Shown here piece after piece: positions 1-8,709 of a stretch of DNA of 64,000 nucleotides. The DNA comes from Nitrospira sp. KM1 (lineage in GTDB: Bacteria; Nitrospirota; Nitrospiria; Nitrospirales; Nitrospiraceae). The stretch spans positions 2,356,001 through 2,420,000 of the forward strand of contig NZ_AP022671.1 of NCBI RefSeq assembly GCF_011405515.1, read 5' to 3'. The first letter of the stretch is position 1. Each line of letters begins with the position of its first letter. Under the pieces are notes generated by a model. It was not told where the DNA came from and did not search any database. It saw only the letters and a program-made list of their open reading frames with translations. Position numbers and translations under genes: made by a program.

Positions 1-99
1 AGCCTCTCCGATTTCGTGAAGAAGAACGGCAAGGCGCCCGACATCGGCACACGGCTCAATGCCCTTGCGAGCACACACCACGGCGTTGGTGCGTGTTGA
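1..99 (+). CDS. C-terminal end of a gene cut by the window edge
   Basis: Frame 1 is open from the first base to a TGA at 97-99 and encodes about 32 residues beginning SLSDFVKKNGKAPDIG. The stretch has ordinary coding-like composition but is too short to assign to a family. No start is visible because the gene would begin left of the window. It could also be chance open frame; nothing in the following 60 bases supports a continuing operon. Confidence 0.3.
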   Translation, partial: SLSDFVKKNGKAPDIGTRLNALASTHHGVGAC

Positions 100-165
100 T
101 GTTGATATGGAGATGACGCAAAGAGGGCGAACGACTATGACTGCCTGGCTCTTCGCAACCTCGGG

Positions 166-590
166 ATGAAGATACTCGCCAATGTGCACGACCAGTGTAT
201 GACCTTCCCGCTGCCCGTTCCTTTTACAGAAAGATGCTTGGGCTTGAGGAGGGTCGCTCAAGCGACACGTGGGTGGATTTCAATTTCTTTGGACATCAGC
301 GGGTCATACATGAGCACCCTAAGACACCTCTCAGGAAAAGGCCCATACCACCTTGGAGATGGATACGAGGTGCCCATTCCGCATTTGGCTGCTTGTCTTC
401 CATGGGACCAGTGGGAAACTTTCGCCCAACGCATAGAGCATCAGGAACATCATTCATTATCGAACCGTACATACGCTTCAACGCGACAAGTCGGCGAGCA
501 AGCGACAATGTTTCTTCGAGATCCTTGTGGCAACGCGCTCGAATTTAAAGGCTTCAAAGACATCGAGCAGCTCTTCGCCAGATCGACAAC
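166..590 (+). pseudogene. Broken glyoxalase/VOC-superfamily protein
   Basis: Pieces of one vicinal-oxygen-chelate (glyoxalase-fold) protein lie in alternating frames. From 195 one frame reads VYDLPAARSFYRKMLGLEEG, then a stretch ending FNFFGHQRVIHEHPKT. The neighbouring frame then carries PIPHLAACLPWDQWE, the first frame returns with SGTSFIIEPYIRF, and the second finishes with QVGEQATMFLRDPCGNALEFKGF. In intact members these follow each other in one frame of about 140 residues, so at least three frameshifts are needed to join them. The gene is therefore dead unless sequencing errors are to blame. An intact member of the same family sits at the right end of the window (63546-63986, minus strand). 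Confidence 0.75.
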
Positions 591-649
591 GATTGAGGGC
601 TGCCAGCGGTGCCACGATTCGATCGCATGGGGGTAGCACCAGAGAACGT

Positions 650-1576
650 TCATTCGAAGATGTCGTTCAGTACATTGGCCAATCGAACACCAGCAAGCGC
701 CACCCGCTGTTCGGCAAGCTCGCGCGCGGCCGTTTTGTACGCATCGTCAAGCGTATACGGTCCTGCTCCAGCTCCCACTGGAAAGGCATACGCTACGGCT
801 TTTGCCGCCTGAAAACTTTCCTCAACCCATACGGCCTCATCAAGAATCATTCCGAGTTCCTTCTCCACCGGTGATAATGAATTGGCTTTCGCCATCGCGG
901 GTTCGTAGCTCTCGCTCGTGCCGAGCACATCATCCCAAAAGGCATGGAGCCTTCCATTGCAGACGGTCGGCTGTATGCAGAGATTCACGTCGTTCCCTCC
1001 GCGATCACCTTGGGGCAATTGCTGATCAAAACGCGTCGTGGCATGTAAGGGTTGGTGAACATCCCCTACCAGATGGATCAACCAGACTAGATCGTAGGAT
1101 TTCACGTCCTTCGAGGCCTTGGGATCTTTGAGTGTAGTCCGAAAGGTCGCAATTTGTGTTTGGACGTTCGGCACATCAGGCTTTGGCACCGCCATGTTGT
1201 CCGGTGAAAACGGAATGTCGATGAAGTGCCAATATCGATGCATCAACTTATCTGCATAGCCAATGTTGCGGTTCGCCTCGGGTCCATTGGGCAAATTGCC
1301 GTCATTTTGATAGCCCATTTCCTGATTCTTAATCAGATCCGGCCACGTTGCGGCTCGCATGAAGGCCGCTTTCGGTTGGTCATCAGCAGCGACTCCCCTC
1401 ACCCACGCCTCATAGAGATCGTTCTCTCGGAGTAACTCATCGATGGCAGTTCGAGCTTTTGGATTTAAGCGATCATACGCAATCGCCACGACGGTCATAT
1501 GACCGAAGCTATTCCAGCCGTGCCCAGCGGTCGTCAGTACAAAAAGAAAGAACAAACTGATCAGTATGTGTTTCAT
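650..1576 (-). CDS. Secreted S1/P1-type zinc nuclease
   Basis: A 308-residue protein of the S1/P1 nuclease family, which cleaves single-stranded DNA and RNA to 5'-mononucleotides using three zinc ions. The ATG at 1576 gives a clean signal peptide (MKHILISLFFLFVLTTAGHG) whose cleavage exposes the Trp that is the first zinc ligand in this family; WNSFGH follows, supplying the His. Further ligands are visible in RYWHFIDIPF, LIHLVGDVHQPLHA, GGNDVN and LHAFWDD. An in-frame extension to 1651 would bury the signal peptide and is not used. Family placement is secure; the substrate is inferred. It is probably exported to scavenge nucleic acid. It stands alone, convergent with the broken glyoxalase gene. 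Confidence 0.92.
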   Translation of the reverse strand: MKHILISLFFLFVLTTAGHGWNSFGHMTVVAIAYDRLNPKARTAIDELLRENDLYEAWVRGVAADDQPKAAFMRAATWPDLIKNQEMGYQNDGNLPNGPEANRNIGYADKLMHRYWHFIDIPFSPDNMAVPKPDVPNVQTQIATFRTTLKDPKASKDVKSYDLVWLIHLVGDVHQPLHATTRFDQQLPQGDRGGNDVNLCIQPTVCNGRLHAFWDDVLGTSESYEPAMAKANSLSPVEKELGMILDEAVWVEESFQAAKAVAYAFPVGAGAGPYTLDDAYKTAARELAEQRVALAGVRLANVLNDIFE

Positions 1577-1772
1577 AACTATGTTGGACAGGCTACAGCA
1601 AGTGTCATACCTGTTTAAAGAGGGCGGGCACTCGCGGGGCGATATCCACAAGAAGTAAACTCACGTATATGTGCACTTTATGGACAACTCGTTCCTGCGG
1701 CACAGTGATTGACAGGACCAAAAGAGATTCCCCCCACTCATGGGTGGTGTTTTCGGTACTGCATTTTAGCCT

Positions 1773-2570
1773 ATGCTATGGCTCCAATTGGTGATCAAGA
1801 TCGAGGGTCTCTTGACTCTGACCGTTGGCGAGCGGTTTGCCGATTTAGGCCAGTTCACCTGGCAAGCATTGGTGTTCCTCCTGATTGGAGGCATCATGAT
1901 GATGCTCATTGATTGGACGGTACGGCGGTTTGGCCACGACAAGGTGAGTCACGCGCAGTATATGACAGCATTGGCCTTGAGTGGTCTCCTCGGCTTGTTC
2001 TTGCTTTGGGAGGAGAGCTATCGCAATTTCCAACCGCTGAAGACCCACAACGAGCTTCTTTTAGCGGAGGTAGCATCTCTTAGAGAAGAACTAAAAGCCA
2101 AAGACCAAAACGTAGAGATCCTCGAACGAAGATTCGATAAGTTTACAGCTCAGCTCACAGAAGTCGGGAAGGATACGGGAAAGACGGTGCACGCGCTACA
2201 GGAGAAACTAAAGGAGAGAGAGAATCAGATAGCTTCTCTGCAGAATCAACTTCATGAGAAGATAAAAAAGGCAGCGTTGAGAAATCAGTTGGCCCAGTTG
2301 CGAGTCGAAGGGAATCGTATCATCGACAAAGCTTTATCGACTCCCACGTCTCGACCACCTTCTGATGAAAGAAAACAATGGTTCACCAGCACCATTCAGT
2401 ATTTGCAGCAGAATATGGATGCTGGGCATGTGGAAGAGTTTAGAAATCCTCTGACGCCTACGGTGCATTTCGACGGCCTGCCTGCAAGCCATGATGTATT
2501 TGCGAGTGATGTGGAATCCAGAGTAAGGGTACTGCAAAGGTTTAGCGACGAGTTGCGCGAAGCAAATTAG
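1773..2570 (+). CDS. Membrane-anchored coiled-coil protein, function unknown
   Basis: A 265-residue protein that I do not recognise. It has two hydrophobic helices near the N-terminus (about residues 28-48 and 63-80), then a long charged coiled coil (about residues 90-175, rich in Glu, Lys, Leu and Gln), then a small globular-looking tail with WFTSTIQYLQQNMD. The layout suggests an inner-membrane anchor with a cytoplasmic or periplasmic rod. The ATG at 1773 has no obvious ribosome binding site, so the start may lie downstream. It has no close neighbours: about 200 bases precede it and a long gene-poor stretch follows. Confidence 0.7.
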   Translation: MLWLQLVIKIEGLLTLTVGERFADLGQFTWQALVFLLIGGIMMMLIDWTVRRFGHDKVSHAQYMTALALSGLLGLFLLWEESYRNFQPLKTHNELLLAEVASLREELKAKDQNVEILERRFDKFTAQLTEVGKDTGKTVHALQEKLKERENQIASLQNQLHEKIKKAALRNQLAQLRVEGNRIIDKALSTPTSRPPSDERKQWFTSTIQYLQQNMDAGHVEEFRNPLTPTVHFDGLPASHDVFASDVESRVRVLQRFSDELREAN

Positions 2571-2945
2571 ACGGCTCTCACGGTGCTGTGCCCAGTCTGA
2601 TGCTAAAAGTACTCACCCTCCTGGCTAATGTGATTTAGATTCCTTAATAGGCACTCTCGAAGAAGGAGCCTTGCCTCACGATCGAGGTTCAAATGAATAA
2701 CTTTGATAGCGTTGTCCTGAGCCAAAGACGCCTAGCAGTGTGTTGACAAACTACGTGTGACCTCGGAAATGGAGTCATGTCTGAGGTCACGGGCGTCATG
2801 AGCCTGCCCTGCAGGCTGCTCAGAAAGGCCGTCCAGCAAGGCCGCAGTTCAATCCTCAACAGTCGTTCGATAACTGGGAAGCCAGGACACAAGCGGCGGC
2901 AGCGAATGGATCATCGGTGCTCGAACAACGGGGTGTCCGTTTTGG
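2571..2945. other. Gene-poor stretch with a repeat fragment
   Basis: No convincing gene is seen on either strand. Short open frames here lack family resemblance and ribosome binding sites. The only structure noticed is the hairpin and repeat fragment at 2801-2847, listed separately. The stretch leads into the MEDS-domain remnant. Confidence 0.5.
2801..2847. repeat. Fragment of the dispersed GCAGGCTG... repeat family, with a hairpin
   Basis: AGCCTGC at 2801-2807 and GCAGGCT at 2811-2817 form a perfect 7-bp stem with a 3-base loop. The right half continues GCTGCTCAGAAAGGCC, which resembles the ends of the larger element at 46.5-47.2 kb (TAGCAGGCTGTTGAAAAAC). This looks like two element ends meeting head to head. 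Family membership is judged by eye. Confidence 0.4.
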
Positions 2946-3110
2946 ATGCGAACGCAAAATGCTTGGACACAATTTATCAGCTATGAGCACGAGATCAATC
3001 GCTCAATAGAGCGCCAGCGGGTGATCTCACTCTGTACCTATCCGATCGACATCTGTGCGGCCAAAGATATGCTGGGGGCCAAAGGAAATCACTGGAACTG
3101 TTTGGATCTG
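2946..3110 (+). pseudogene. Remnant of a MEDS-domain sensor protein
   Basis: The frame from 2946 contains WTQFISYEHEINRSIERQ, then VISLCTYPIDICAAKDMLG and later NHWNCLDLRQRP. This matches the C-terminal part of the MEDS domain (the DcmR-type sensory domain found at the N-terminus of some histidine kinases and regulators), including its CTYP core and the residues that usually follow. The upstream two thirds of the domain and any kinase or PAS region are missing, and the frame runs into unrelated sequence after about 3110. It is a decayed fragment. The domain assignment is from memory of family patterns and is fairly firm because several motifs occur in order. Confidence 0.55.
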
Positions 3111-3221
3111 CGCCAACGACCCGTCACTGTCTTACTCCCCACGGTGGCATAGGACCGCGAATCAGGCTGAGTGTCCAGGAACATCCCCGTCGAACCCGCA
3201 GGTCTATTTCACCTTCACCGG

Positions 3222-3422
3222 CTACCGATATTTCGTCCACCATGTCACTAAATGGCCGCTTGCTTTATTCATAGCTACATACACTTGGAAATAGACATGC
3301 CCGACATAGGCCATGATGGCGGCGAGGTACCACCACCATTCCAATTGAAAATGATACAGGAGGATGACAGCGATAAAGAGTGTCATGTGATCCCTGAAAC
3401 AATAATGAAGCAGAGGCCTCAT
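3222..3422 (-). CDS. Possible small hydrophobic protein or fragment
   Basis: A 66-residue open frame with one or two likely membrane helices (FIAVILLYHFQLEWWWYLA, then AIMAYVGHVYFQVYVAM). The composition is typical of a real membrane protein rather than chance, but no ribosome binding site precedes 3422 and no family is recognised. It lies among gene fragments, so it may be the tail of a decayed membrane protein. The opposite strand also has an open frame here, which is probably its shadow. Confidence 0.25.
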   Translation of the reverse strand: MRPLLHYCFRDHMTLFIAVILLYHFQLEWWWYLAAIMAYVGHVYFQVYVAMNKASGHLVTWWTKYR

Positions 3423-3588
3423 GTGTTCAAGGGCTTCTCACCTGTTGCCACCATCACCTCGATAAGAGATTGGGGCACCGCAGCTGGCAAAATCGCAATC
3501 CAATTTGTATACTCCCTTCTCCTCGCTCCCTGCAGAGACCGCTTCTCACGAGTCGCCTCACTGTCCGTAGAGTGCTAGGAGATGCCGC

Positions 3589-4383
3589 ATGATTCCATTG
3601 CGGTCAGTCACGAAACTTCAGCCACACGAGCCGTCAGATCTCTATCCCTTCAATGTGCCGGCTATCAACGCTCTGGTGCGGTTGCAATTCGACTCACCCG
3701 TCACTTTCTTTGTGGGGGAAAACGGATCTGGAAAGTCGACCCTGCTCGAAGGGATCGCGGCTGCGGCGAATGCCATCGTCGTTGGCGCGGAGGATATCGT
3801 TCGAGATGGAACATTGGAACACGCCAGACAATTGGCCAACCGTCTTCGGATTTCATGGTCGAAAAAAACGCGCCGTGGCTTTTTCATGAGAGCCGAGGAT
3901 TTTTTTAACTACACGAAGCGCGTCAATCGAATGAATCAAGAGCTGCGCGATCTGGAATCGGACTTTGAAACGAATCTCAAGGGATACGGGTTGCTGTTGG
4001 CAAAGTCCTCGGCTAAGGGGCAACGTGCTGCGCTCACCAAGCGATATGGGGACAATGCCGATGGACTGTCTCATGGGGAGAGTTTTCTAAACCTGCTGCA
4101 AACCCGGCTGGTCCCTTCCGGGCTGTATCTTCTGGATGAGCCCGAGGGTCCCCTGTCTCCGCTGCGTCAACTTTCTCTCATCGCGTTGATCAGAACGATG
4201 CTGCAGCAAGATACGCAATTTATCATTGCCACCCACTCGCCGATCCTTTTGGCTTTTCCGGGAGCAACGATCTTCAGTTTTGATGCGATCCCTCCTCAAG
4301 TCACCGACTATCATAATTTAGAGCATGTGACGTTGACGAAGGCCTTCCTCAACAATCCGCAAGCCTTCTTGAAGCACATTTGA
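3589..4383 (+). CDS. AAA family ATPase (ABC/SMC-like, stand-alone)
   Basis: A 264-residue P-loop ATPase. Walker A is GENGSGKST at about residues 43-51, the ABC-type signature region is LSHGES near residue 162, and Walker B is LYLLDEPEGPLSP near 178. A switch-like IIATHSPILLAFPG follows. The arrangement matches short stand-alone ATPases annotated as AAA_15/AAA_21-like predicted ATPases, whose function is generally unknown. No nuclease, toxin or transporter partner is adjacent, so there is no context to assign a role. The start at 3589 (ATGATTCCA) is taken because the conserved N-terminus (LRSVTKL, then the strand before Walker A) begins there. It appears intact inside a decaying region. Confidence 0.85.
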   Translation: MIPLRSVTKLQPHEPSDLYPFNVPAINALVRLQFDSPVTFFVGENGSGKSTLLEGIAAAANAIVVGAEDIVRDGTLEHARQLANRLRISWSKKTRRGFFMRAEDFFNYTKRVNRMNQELRDLESDFETNLKGYGLLLAKSSAKGQRAALTKRYGDNADGLSHGESFLNLLQTRLVPSGLYLLDEPEGPLSPLRQLSLIALIRTMLQQDTQFIIATHSPILLAFPGATIFSFDAIPPQVTDYHNLEHVTLTKAFLNNPQAFLKHI

Positions 4384-4663
4384 CGTTCAGCGGATGTAAA
4401 ATATTTCGCGGCTACCGCGTCATTTAAGCATCTCTTGCCGCCGAGGGACCATTTGAGTGCCGCATGATCCGACTAATACCGACTTCCTTTTGGATCTCAT
4501 GTCAGCAGCGTGTTGCCCGAAAACTTCCCAATCCAAGTCCTCGCTGGCAATACGCGTGCGTGATCTCTTGAGATGCGAGTCGAAAAATAGAATGAAACCA
4601 GCTAATCCCGGGGCAATTGGCCGGCTCGATTCTAGTACGCCTCATTTCAGCGAATGATCAGCG

Positions 4664-5014
4664 CTACAGGTGAGATAAAATGTTGACCAGCCGGCCGAAG
4701 GGATCCCGCACGTAGAAACGACGGACACCCCAAGGCTCGTTCGTGATGTCGTACTCGATCTTAAACTTGGCTTTTTTCATTCGTCTGTATGCTTCGTCCA
4801 CCTCATCGACTTCAATGGAAATGTCTGGGATCTCGGTGCCGGATCCTCCCTGTGATAAGAAGCTGACTTGTACGCTCATTTTCGTTTCCGAGCCATACGT
4901 GGCGATCCATCCCAGATCCATCAGCAAATCCAGTCCCAGAACGCCATGATAAAATCTTTTCGCCGCGGCAATCCTTTTGACCGCTATGTTGGCGACAACT
5001 CGCTTCACTCTCAT
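4664..5014 (-). CDS. Glyoxalase/VOC-superfamily protein
   Basis: A 116-residue protein, the usual length for a single-domain VOC (glyoxalase, bleomycin resistance, dioxygenase) protein. It has two beta-alpha-beta-beta-beta modules: VVANIAVKRIAAAKRFYHGVL at the N-terminus and DISIEVDEVDEAYRRMKK followed by WGVRRFYVRDPFGRLVNIL. The closing VRDPFGRLVNIL is a strong family marker. Such proteins often bind a metal and a small electrophile or antibiotic; the ligand here is unknown. It stands alone. Confidence 0.85.
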   Translation of the reverse strand: MRVKRVVANIAVKRIAAAKRFYHGVLGLDLLMDLGWIATYGSETKMSVQVSFLSQGGSGTEIPDISIEVDEVDEAYRRMKKAKFKIEYDITNEPWGVRRFYVRDPFGRLVNILSHL

Positions 5015-5050
5015 GGAAGTTTCTCCAAGGCCATCTCGAAAGCCATTTGT

Positions 5051-5326
5051 CTATAGGCTGGGAGCCCGTATCAAGGCCTTCGCATCACTGTCGTCTTTCC
5101 ATCGCCGTTCCTCGATTCCCGGAAGCGCAAGCACCTGAACCCCTGTCATCGCCATCACCTTCTCGTAAGCACCGGGCCTAGTCTCTATCGCATTCCCATA
5201 GTACCCGTCACGACACATATCGCTATATGCGTAGGCGCAGCGCGACGAGTCCCCAATGCAAGAGTGCCGAGGAGGAGGTCCAGACAGATGGAGCTGAGTA
5301 GGGTCATTTTTGGGGCCTTCTGTCAC
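5051..5326 (-). CDS. Small Cys-containing protein, perhaps a decayed lipoprotein
   Basis: A 91-residue frame starting at a GTG, containing HSCIGDSSRCAYAYSDMCRDGYYG. The reading frame is open further upstream to a stop at 5384-5386 and encodes IISLPRIVSTILAVTC just before the GTG. That stretch looks like a lipoprotein signal with a lipobox (LAVTC), yet no ATG, GTG or TTG precedes it; an ATA stands where a start might have been. This suggests either an unusual start or a gene that lost its start codon. The family is not recognised. Confidence 0.35.
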   Translation of the reverse strand: MTEGPKNDPTQLHLSGPPPRHSCIGDSSRCAYAYSDMCRDGYYGNAIETRPGAYEKVMAMTGVQVLALPGIEERRWKDDSDAKALIRAPSL

Positions 5327-5893
5327 ACACGTGACTGCTAGGATGGTCGAAACTATACGTGGAAGGCTTATTATGACTGGCGCTCACTGGGTATGCCTTG
5401 GATTCGTGATGCTCGTCTGGACAATCGCAAAAAGATAGAAGATCAGCTGAAACCTGACTCAAAAGGGGTAGGAGACGTACTCGTGTGTCTGTCCACTCAA
5501 TGCTACAATGAGTCGTCGATGTCAAAAATAGTACGTGAGCAATTCGGTGATCTTGACTCTGCGGAGCACCAATGCGTTCCTGTATTTTCGATGATCACTC
5601 AACCTGAAGGCTTCGACTCGCTTACCTGTAAGCGCAGGGACACCGCGATGGCGTTTAGAGAACACACGATCGATTCACCGTCACTGCCGGCATCTTCTCG
5701 TCAATGACCTTCCAACGTAGGCGATCCCGTACACATCGGCCTCTTCTTCGCTGGCGTTACTGCTGTCAACGCTGAACTCTTCCATCGTGCGATCATATTG
5801 AAACACGCGTTGCTCATTTTTCCAAAAGCCAGTCGGAAGTCAAACAGAAAGATTTGATCGTGCAGGAGTCGTAAGTGACGGTGCGGCTCACCG

Positions 5894-6277
5894 CTATTTA
5901 ACGGGCTCGAGCGTGAGGCCGTACTGCTGCGGGTCATGCGCCCATGCTCCAGAGGACAAGAGTCCTAACAAGGGGACGAGAAAGAATACCCCTCCAATCA
6001 CATCCAGCAGACCGACCTGGCTGAGCTTCTTCGAGCCGACACGGGTCTGTGTTTCATAGCCCTGTTTCTTCACTTCAATCAGAAGAGCCTCTCCGCGATC
6101 AGCCTCAAACGAGACCGGCGTCTGTCCTACCGGCTTCCCATTCGAGAGGACCTGTGCGTCAGACGGCTCCGAACTGACCTGAATCATCTCCGTCCTATTT
6201 GCAAATAATGAACAGCCTCCGAGGAGATACGAGGCCAAGACGACGAGACTCATTACCCGAGTGCGGATCGAGAGCAT
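5894..6277 (-). CDS. PEGA-domain lipoprotein
   Basis: A 127-residue protein. The signal peptide ends in a lipobox (YLLGGC, about residues 17-22), so the protein is probably lipid-anchored. A PEGA-type domain follows: IQVSSEPSDAQVLSNGKPVG, then QTPVSFEADRGEA. PEGA domains are surface beta-sandwich modules of unknown partner. The C-terminus has a hydrophobic segment (LLDVIGGVFFLVPLLGLLSSG), typical of the small lipoproteins that combine PEGA with a glycine-rich membrane helix, and ends in YGLTLEPVK. It stands alone. Confidence 0.8.
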   Translation of the reverse strand: MLSIRTRVMSLVVLASYLLGGCSLFANRTEMIQVSSEPSDAQVLSNGKPVGQTPVSFEADRGEALLIEVKKQGYETQTRVGSKKLSQVGLLDVIGGVFFLVPLLGLLSSGAWAHDPQQYGLTLEPVK

Positions 6278-6631
6278 GTCATTTCCCTTTCCCTTTTACT
6301 CCTTCAGGAATTTCTGAAGCGCTTCCTCTACTGGGCAAGGTGCTGGATTTCGAGCATCCAACTCACAGTTGAGGCTTGTCACAAATGTTTTCGAATGGGT
6401 TTTCCTTCTTAGGTTGTTCATGGACGAGTACTTTAACGACACGAGAAAAGCTAGTCAACGATGGGTAGGTCATAGCACGTTCCTCGCGTGCTGATTCATC
6501 TGTACAAATCTACCCTCAGTATGTGGTGCGCTAAGGCACGGTGGACCATAGTTTCCTATGCGCATGACAGCATGCGGATACCCTCCGCGTGCATTTACCA
6601 AGATCGAGGAGTGCTGTAAAGGAATAAGGCT
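6278..6631. other. Gene-poor stretch
   Basis: No supported coding region, RNA gene or repeat was found on either strand. Confidence 0.4.
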
Positions 6632-6895
6632 ATGCCTATTGAATACGCCACACACCCATGCATTGTTCCAGCACGCTTTGAAGGCGTTCAATTGGATGAC
6701 ATTGAGATCCAGCAAGAAGGAAATGCCTTTGCCCGTGTGAAGGATAGTGAAATGAATCGTCAGGCGGATGGCTCGTCCCGTGATGGGCGGGGATCCTTCA
6801 GCCTTCAGCGCAAGATGGGTTCGTCTTGCGTTCACCAGGAAGGGCGGCGCATGATGCACGCAGCCATGAATCTACCAGGCGGGCGATGGACGTGA
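6632..6895 (+). CDS. Possible small protein upstream of the DUF2846 lipoprotein
   Basis: An 87-residue frame starting ATGCCTATTGAA with a purine-rich AAGGAATAAGG upstream. The first half (IVPARFEGVQLDDIEIQQEG) looks coding-like; the second half, from about SRDGRGSFSL, is less convincing and may be past a frameshift. It overlaps the start of the next gene by 10 bases. No family is recognised, and it could be a remnant. Confidence 0.28.
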   Translation: MPIEYATHPCIVPARFEGVQLDDIEIQQEGNAFARVKDSEMNRQADGSSRDGRGSFSLQRKMGSSCVHQEGRRMMHAAMNLPGGRWT

Positions 6896-7356
6896 GTTAT
6901 TCCCTTCGATTCCGGCTGCTTGCAGTGATCGTCGGGTGCGCGTGGTCGCTTTCTACCGGATGCTCGAAGGCCACCGGACATCTCTTCCAAGCCATTGAAT
7001 CCGTGAAGCCGACCGAGGCGCTTGTGTATCTCTACCGCCCTCACGCCACTAAGAACCGAACGGTATCCTATTCCCTCTATGCCAATGATCAGTTTGTCAC
7101 GAAGCTGGACGATGGCGGATACTTCCCCTATCTGGCCTCACCAGGAGACATCGTCTTTTCCATCCATTCTAGCTCTCACGAGCATCAAGGAATCGGGGGC
7201 ACGCTCATCACCCGCGAGGGAGAAACCCATTTTGTGAAATTGATGCTGGACGACCGGAACGACGTATTCAAGTATTCCAATGAACCGAGGCTGATTGAAA
7301 TTCCTACGACTACGGCCTTGGAAGAGATTCGAAGCTGTCGATTGATGGAACCATGA
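6886..7356 (+). CDS. DUF2846-type lipoprotein
   Basis: A 156-residue protein with a signal peptide and lipobox (SLSTGC, near residue 25), followed by a DUF2846-like domain: ALVYLYRPHATKNRTVSYS, then LYANDQFVTKLDDGGYFPYL, and GETHFVKLML later. In this family the motif order is a YxYRP strand, a small ligand-like turn and a beta-sandwich; the function is unknown and it is probably an outer-membrane or periplasmic lipoprotein. The ATG at 6886 is chosen because it starts the signal peptide; an extension to 6826 would add 20 polar residues in front of it. Confidence 0.8.
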   Translation: MDVSYSLRFRLLAVIVGCAWSLSTGCSKATGHLFQAIESVKPTEALVYLYRPHATKNRTVSYSLYANDQFVTKLDDGGYFPYLASPGDIVFSIHSSSHEHQGIGGTLITREGETHFVKLMLDDRNDVFKYSNEPRLIEIPTTTALEEIRSCRLMEP

Positions 7357-7571
7357 AACTATTCGTATAGCATGGCTTTCGGGCGGCAACCGCTCTTCTG
7401 CAGGACATTCCTCAGGGAACCAACCCACCGTAAAATATCCTGCTCACACTATTTGTCGCCAAATGCCAAGACTGATGGGTGTTCATCTTCTGAAGCGAGG
7501 GCAATATTCACGGATGCGGCTGATCAGGAACGTCGTTCATCGTCATGGGCGCCTCCATATCGACCAGCACG

Positions 7572-8057
7572 CTATAAGGCTTCCTCGACGCGGCAGGTTG
7601 GAAGGTCCTGATCATCCGGATCCATGAGTCTGCTGTTGACTTCAGAAACATACACGGACACGCCGCTTTTCTCTTCGACCGCTTGCTGCAAGCGCGGGAT
7701 CATTTCGCTCAACACGGCGTTATATTTGTCAGCGAACTGCTCCTCTATTACTTCATCCCTCGTCAGTCGGGAAGTGATCTGACGCCAGTTGTTATCGACT
7801 TCCTCTTTCATCAGTTTTGACGTCGGCGAAGGCTTGCCCTTCCCGATGTCAGCCGCGCTCGCCGCAATAAAGTACAGCGCTTCCACCGGGCTGTGGTCCT
7901 TGGTGCAGGCCGCAGCCTTGAATACACGGATATCTTGTAGATTGAAGTTGTGCTGATCAGCCTGTACATTCACGGCTACGGCTGCAACGGCAATGACGAC
8001 GCCGGTGATGCACGATACGTTGGCTCTCTTGCAGAATCTCGTGATCATGGCTTGCAT
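7572..8057 (-). CDS. Secreted protein, function unknown
   Basis: A 161-residue protein with an N-terminal signal peptide (hydrophobic VSCITGVVIAVAAVAVNVQA, cleavage likely after QA). The mature part is mostly helical and charged (KLMKEEVDNNWRQITSRLTR, then DEVIEEQFADKYNAVLSEM) with two Cys residues that could form a disulphide (AACTKD and LPTC). I do not recognise the family. An alternative start at residue 4 (ATGATCACG) would shorten the signal slightly. It stands alone, and the gene-poor stretch to its right is upstream. Confidence 0.65.
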   Translation of the reverse strand: MQAMITRFCKRANVSCITGVVIAVAAVAVNVQADQHNFNLQDIRVFKAAACTKDHSPVEALYFIAASAADIGKGKPSPTSKLMKEEVDNNWRQITSRLTRDEVIEEQFADKYNAVLSEMIPRLQQAVEEKSGVSVYVSEVNSRLMDPDDQDLPTCRVEEAL

Positions 8058-8410
8058 GAAGAGGTCCTTAGCGCACCGTCTGGATGAAGACTCGAAGCCG
8101 CGCTCGTGTCATTATTGACAGCATACGCCCGCCGCCATGCCGCATACCAGCATTGCCTGCTTGACGATTTTTTACCGTCTGCTCACGCGTTTTCGGGTAA
8201 CGGCCACCAGCCTATTGTAGGACATGGATCGTTCACGAGCATTGGAACGAAGACATCGGCACGACCACGAACAGACGCTCGAGTATCTGGGAAACATTCG
8301 CGATGTGGGATAGCTGGCCAAACGGGCATATTCCCGGGGCTCGAGGGCGGCGATCGCAAGGCGGAAGAGTTCATCGCGAACGTTCGAAAAAATTGTTTAT
8401 GGAATAGGTA
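8058..8410. other. Gene-poor stretch before the phage remnant
   Basis: No supported gene is seen on either strand. Short frames have coding-like patches (for example ETFAMWDSWPNGHIPG near 8300), but none can be joined or assigned. It probably holds decayed phage or island sequence. Confidence 0.35.
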
Positions 8411-8646
8411 ATGGCTGCACGAACAAATAAGCCCATACATAACGAACAAACTAAGCGGCGAATCCAGGCAAGTCAGCTACTTAACCGCTTGGAAGCATTC
8501 GCAAATGGGAAGTCAATATGACTCAAGCGCAGGTCATGGCGGCCATGGCCGTCATTGGGAAGAGCATTCCTGACTTGAAGTCGATCGAACATACCGGAAA
8601 GGGAAGCGCCCCAAGGAATCATCGGGCCGAGATCGAATTCGTATGA
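8411..8646 (+). pseudogene. Frameshifted phage small-terminase-like fragment
   Basis: Two overlapping short frames read as one protein. The first (8411-8521) encodes RRIQASQLLNRLEAFANGKS and stops; the second (from 8518) encodes MTQAQVMAAMAVIGKSIPDL and then KSIEHTGKG. Together they match the pattern of small phage proteins with a helical RxxxLLxRL...G start followed by QxxAAxxLIKKxLPDLxxIEhxG, commonly annotated as terminase small subunit-like. A frameshift at about 8515-8520 separates the halves. Assignment is by remembered motif order, so moderate confidence. It supports a prophage or island origin for the surrounding DNA. Confidence 0.5.
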
Positions 8647-8709
8647 GCATTGTGAATTGCATCGAGATTGAATAGGTATGAGCGACGCTTTAGGATCTTG
8701 CTTGATAAT

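Noticed and set aside
5393-5707. 104-residue plus-strand frame
   Set aside because: No motif, no ribosome binding site and no hydrophobic or helical pattern. A minus-strand patch near 5700-5830 (VFQYDRTMEEFSVDSSNASE) looks more coding-like but has no start and no family, so neither is listed.
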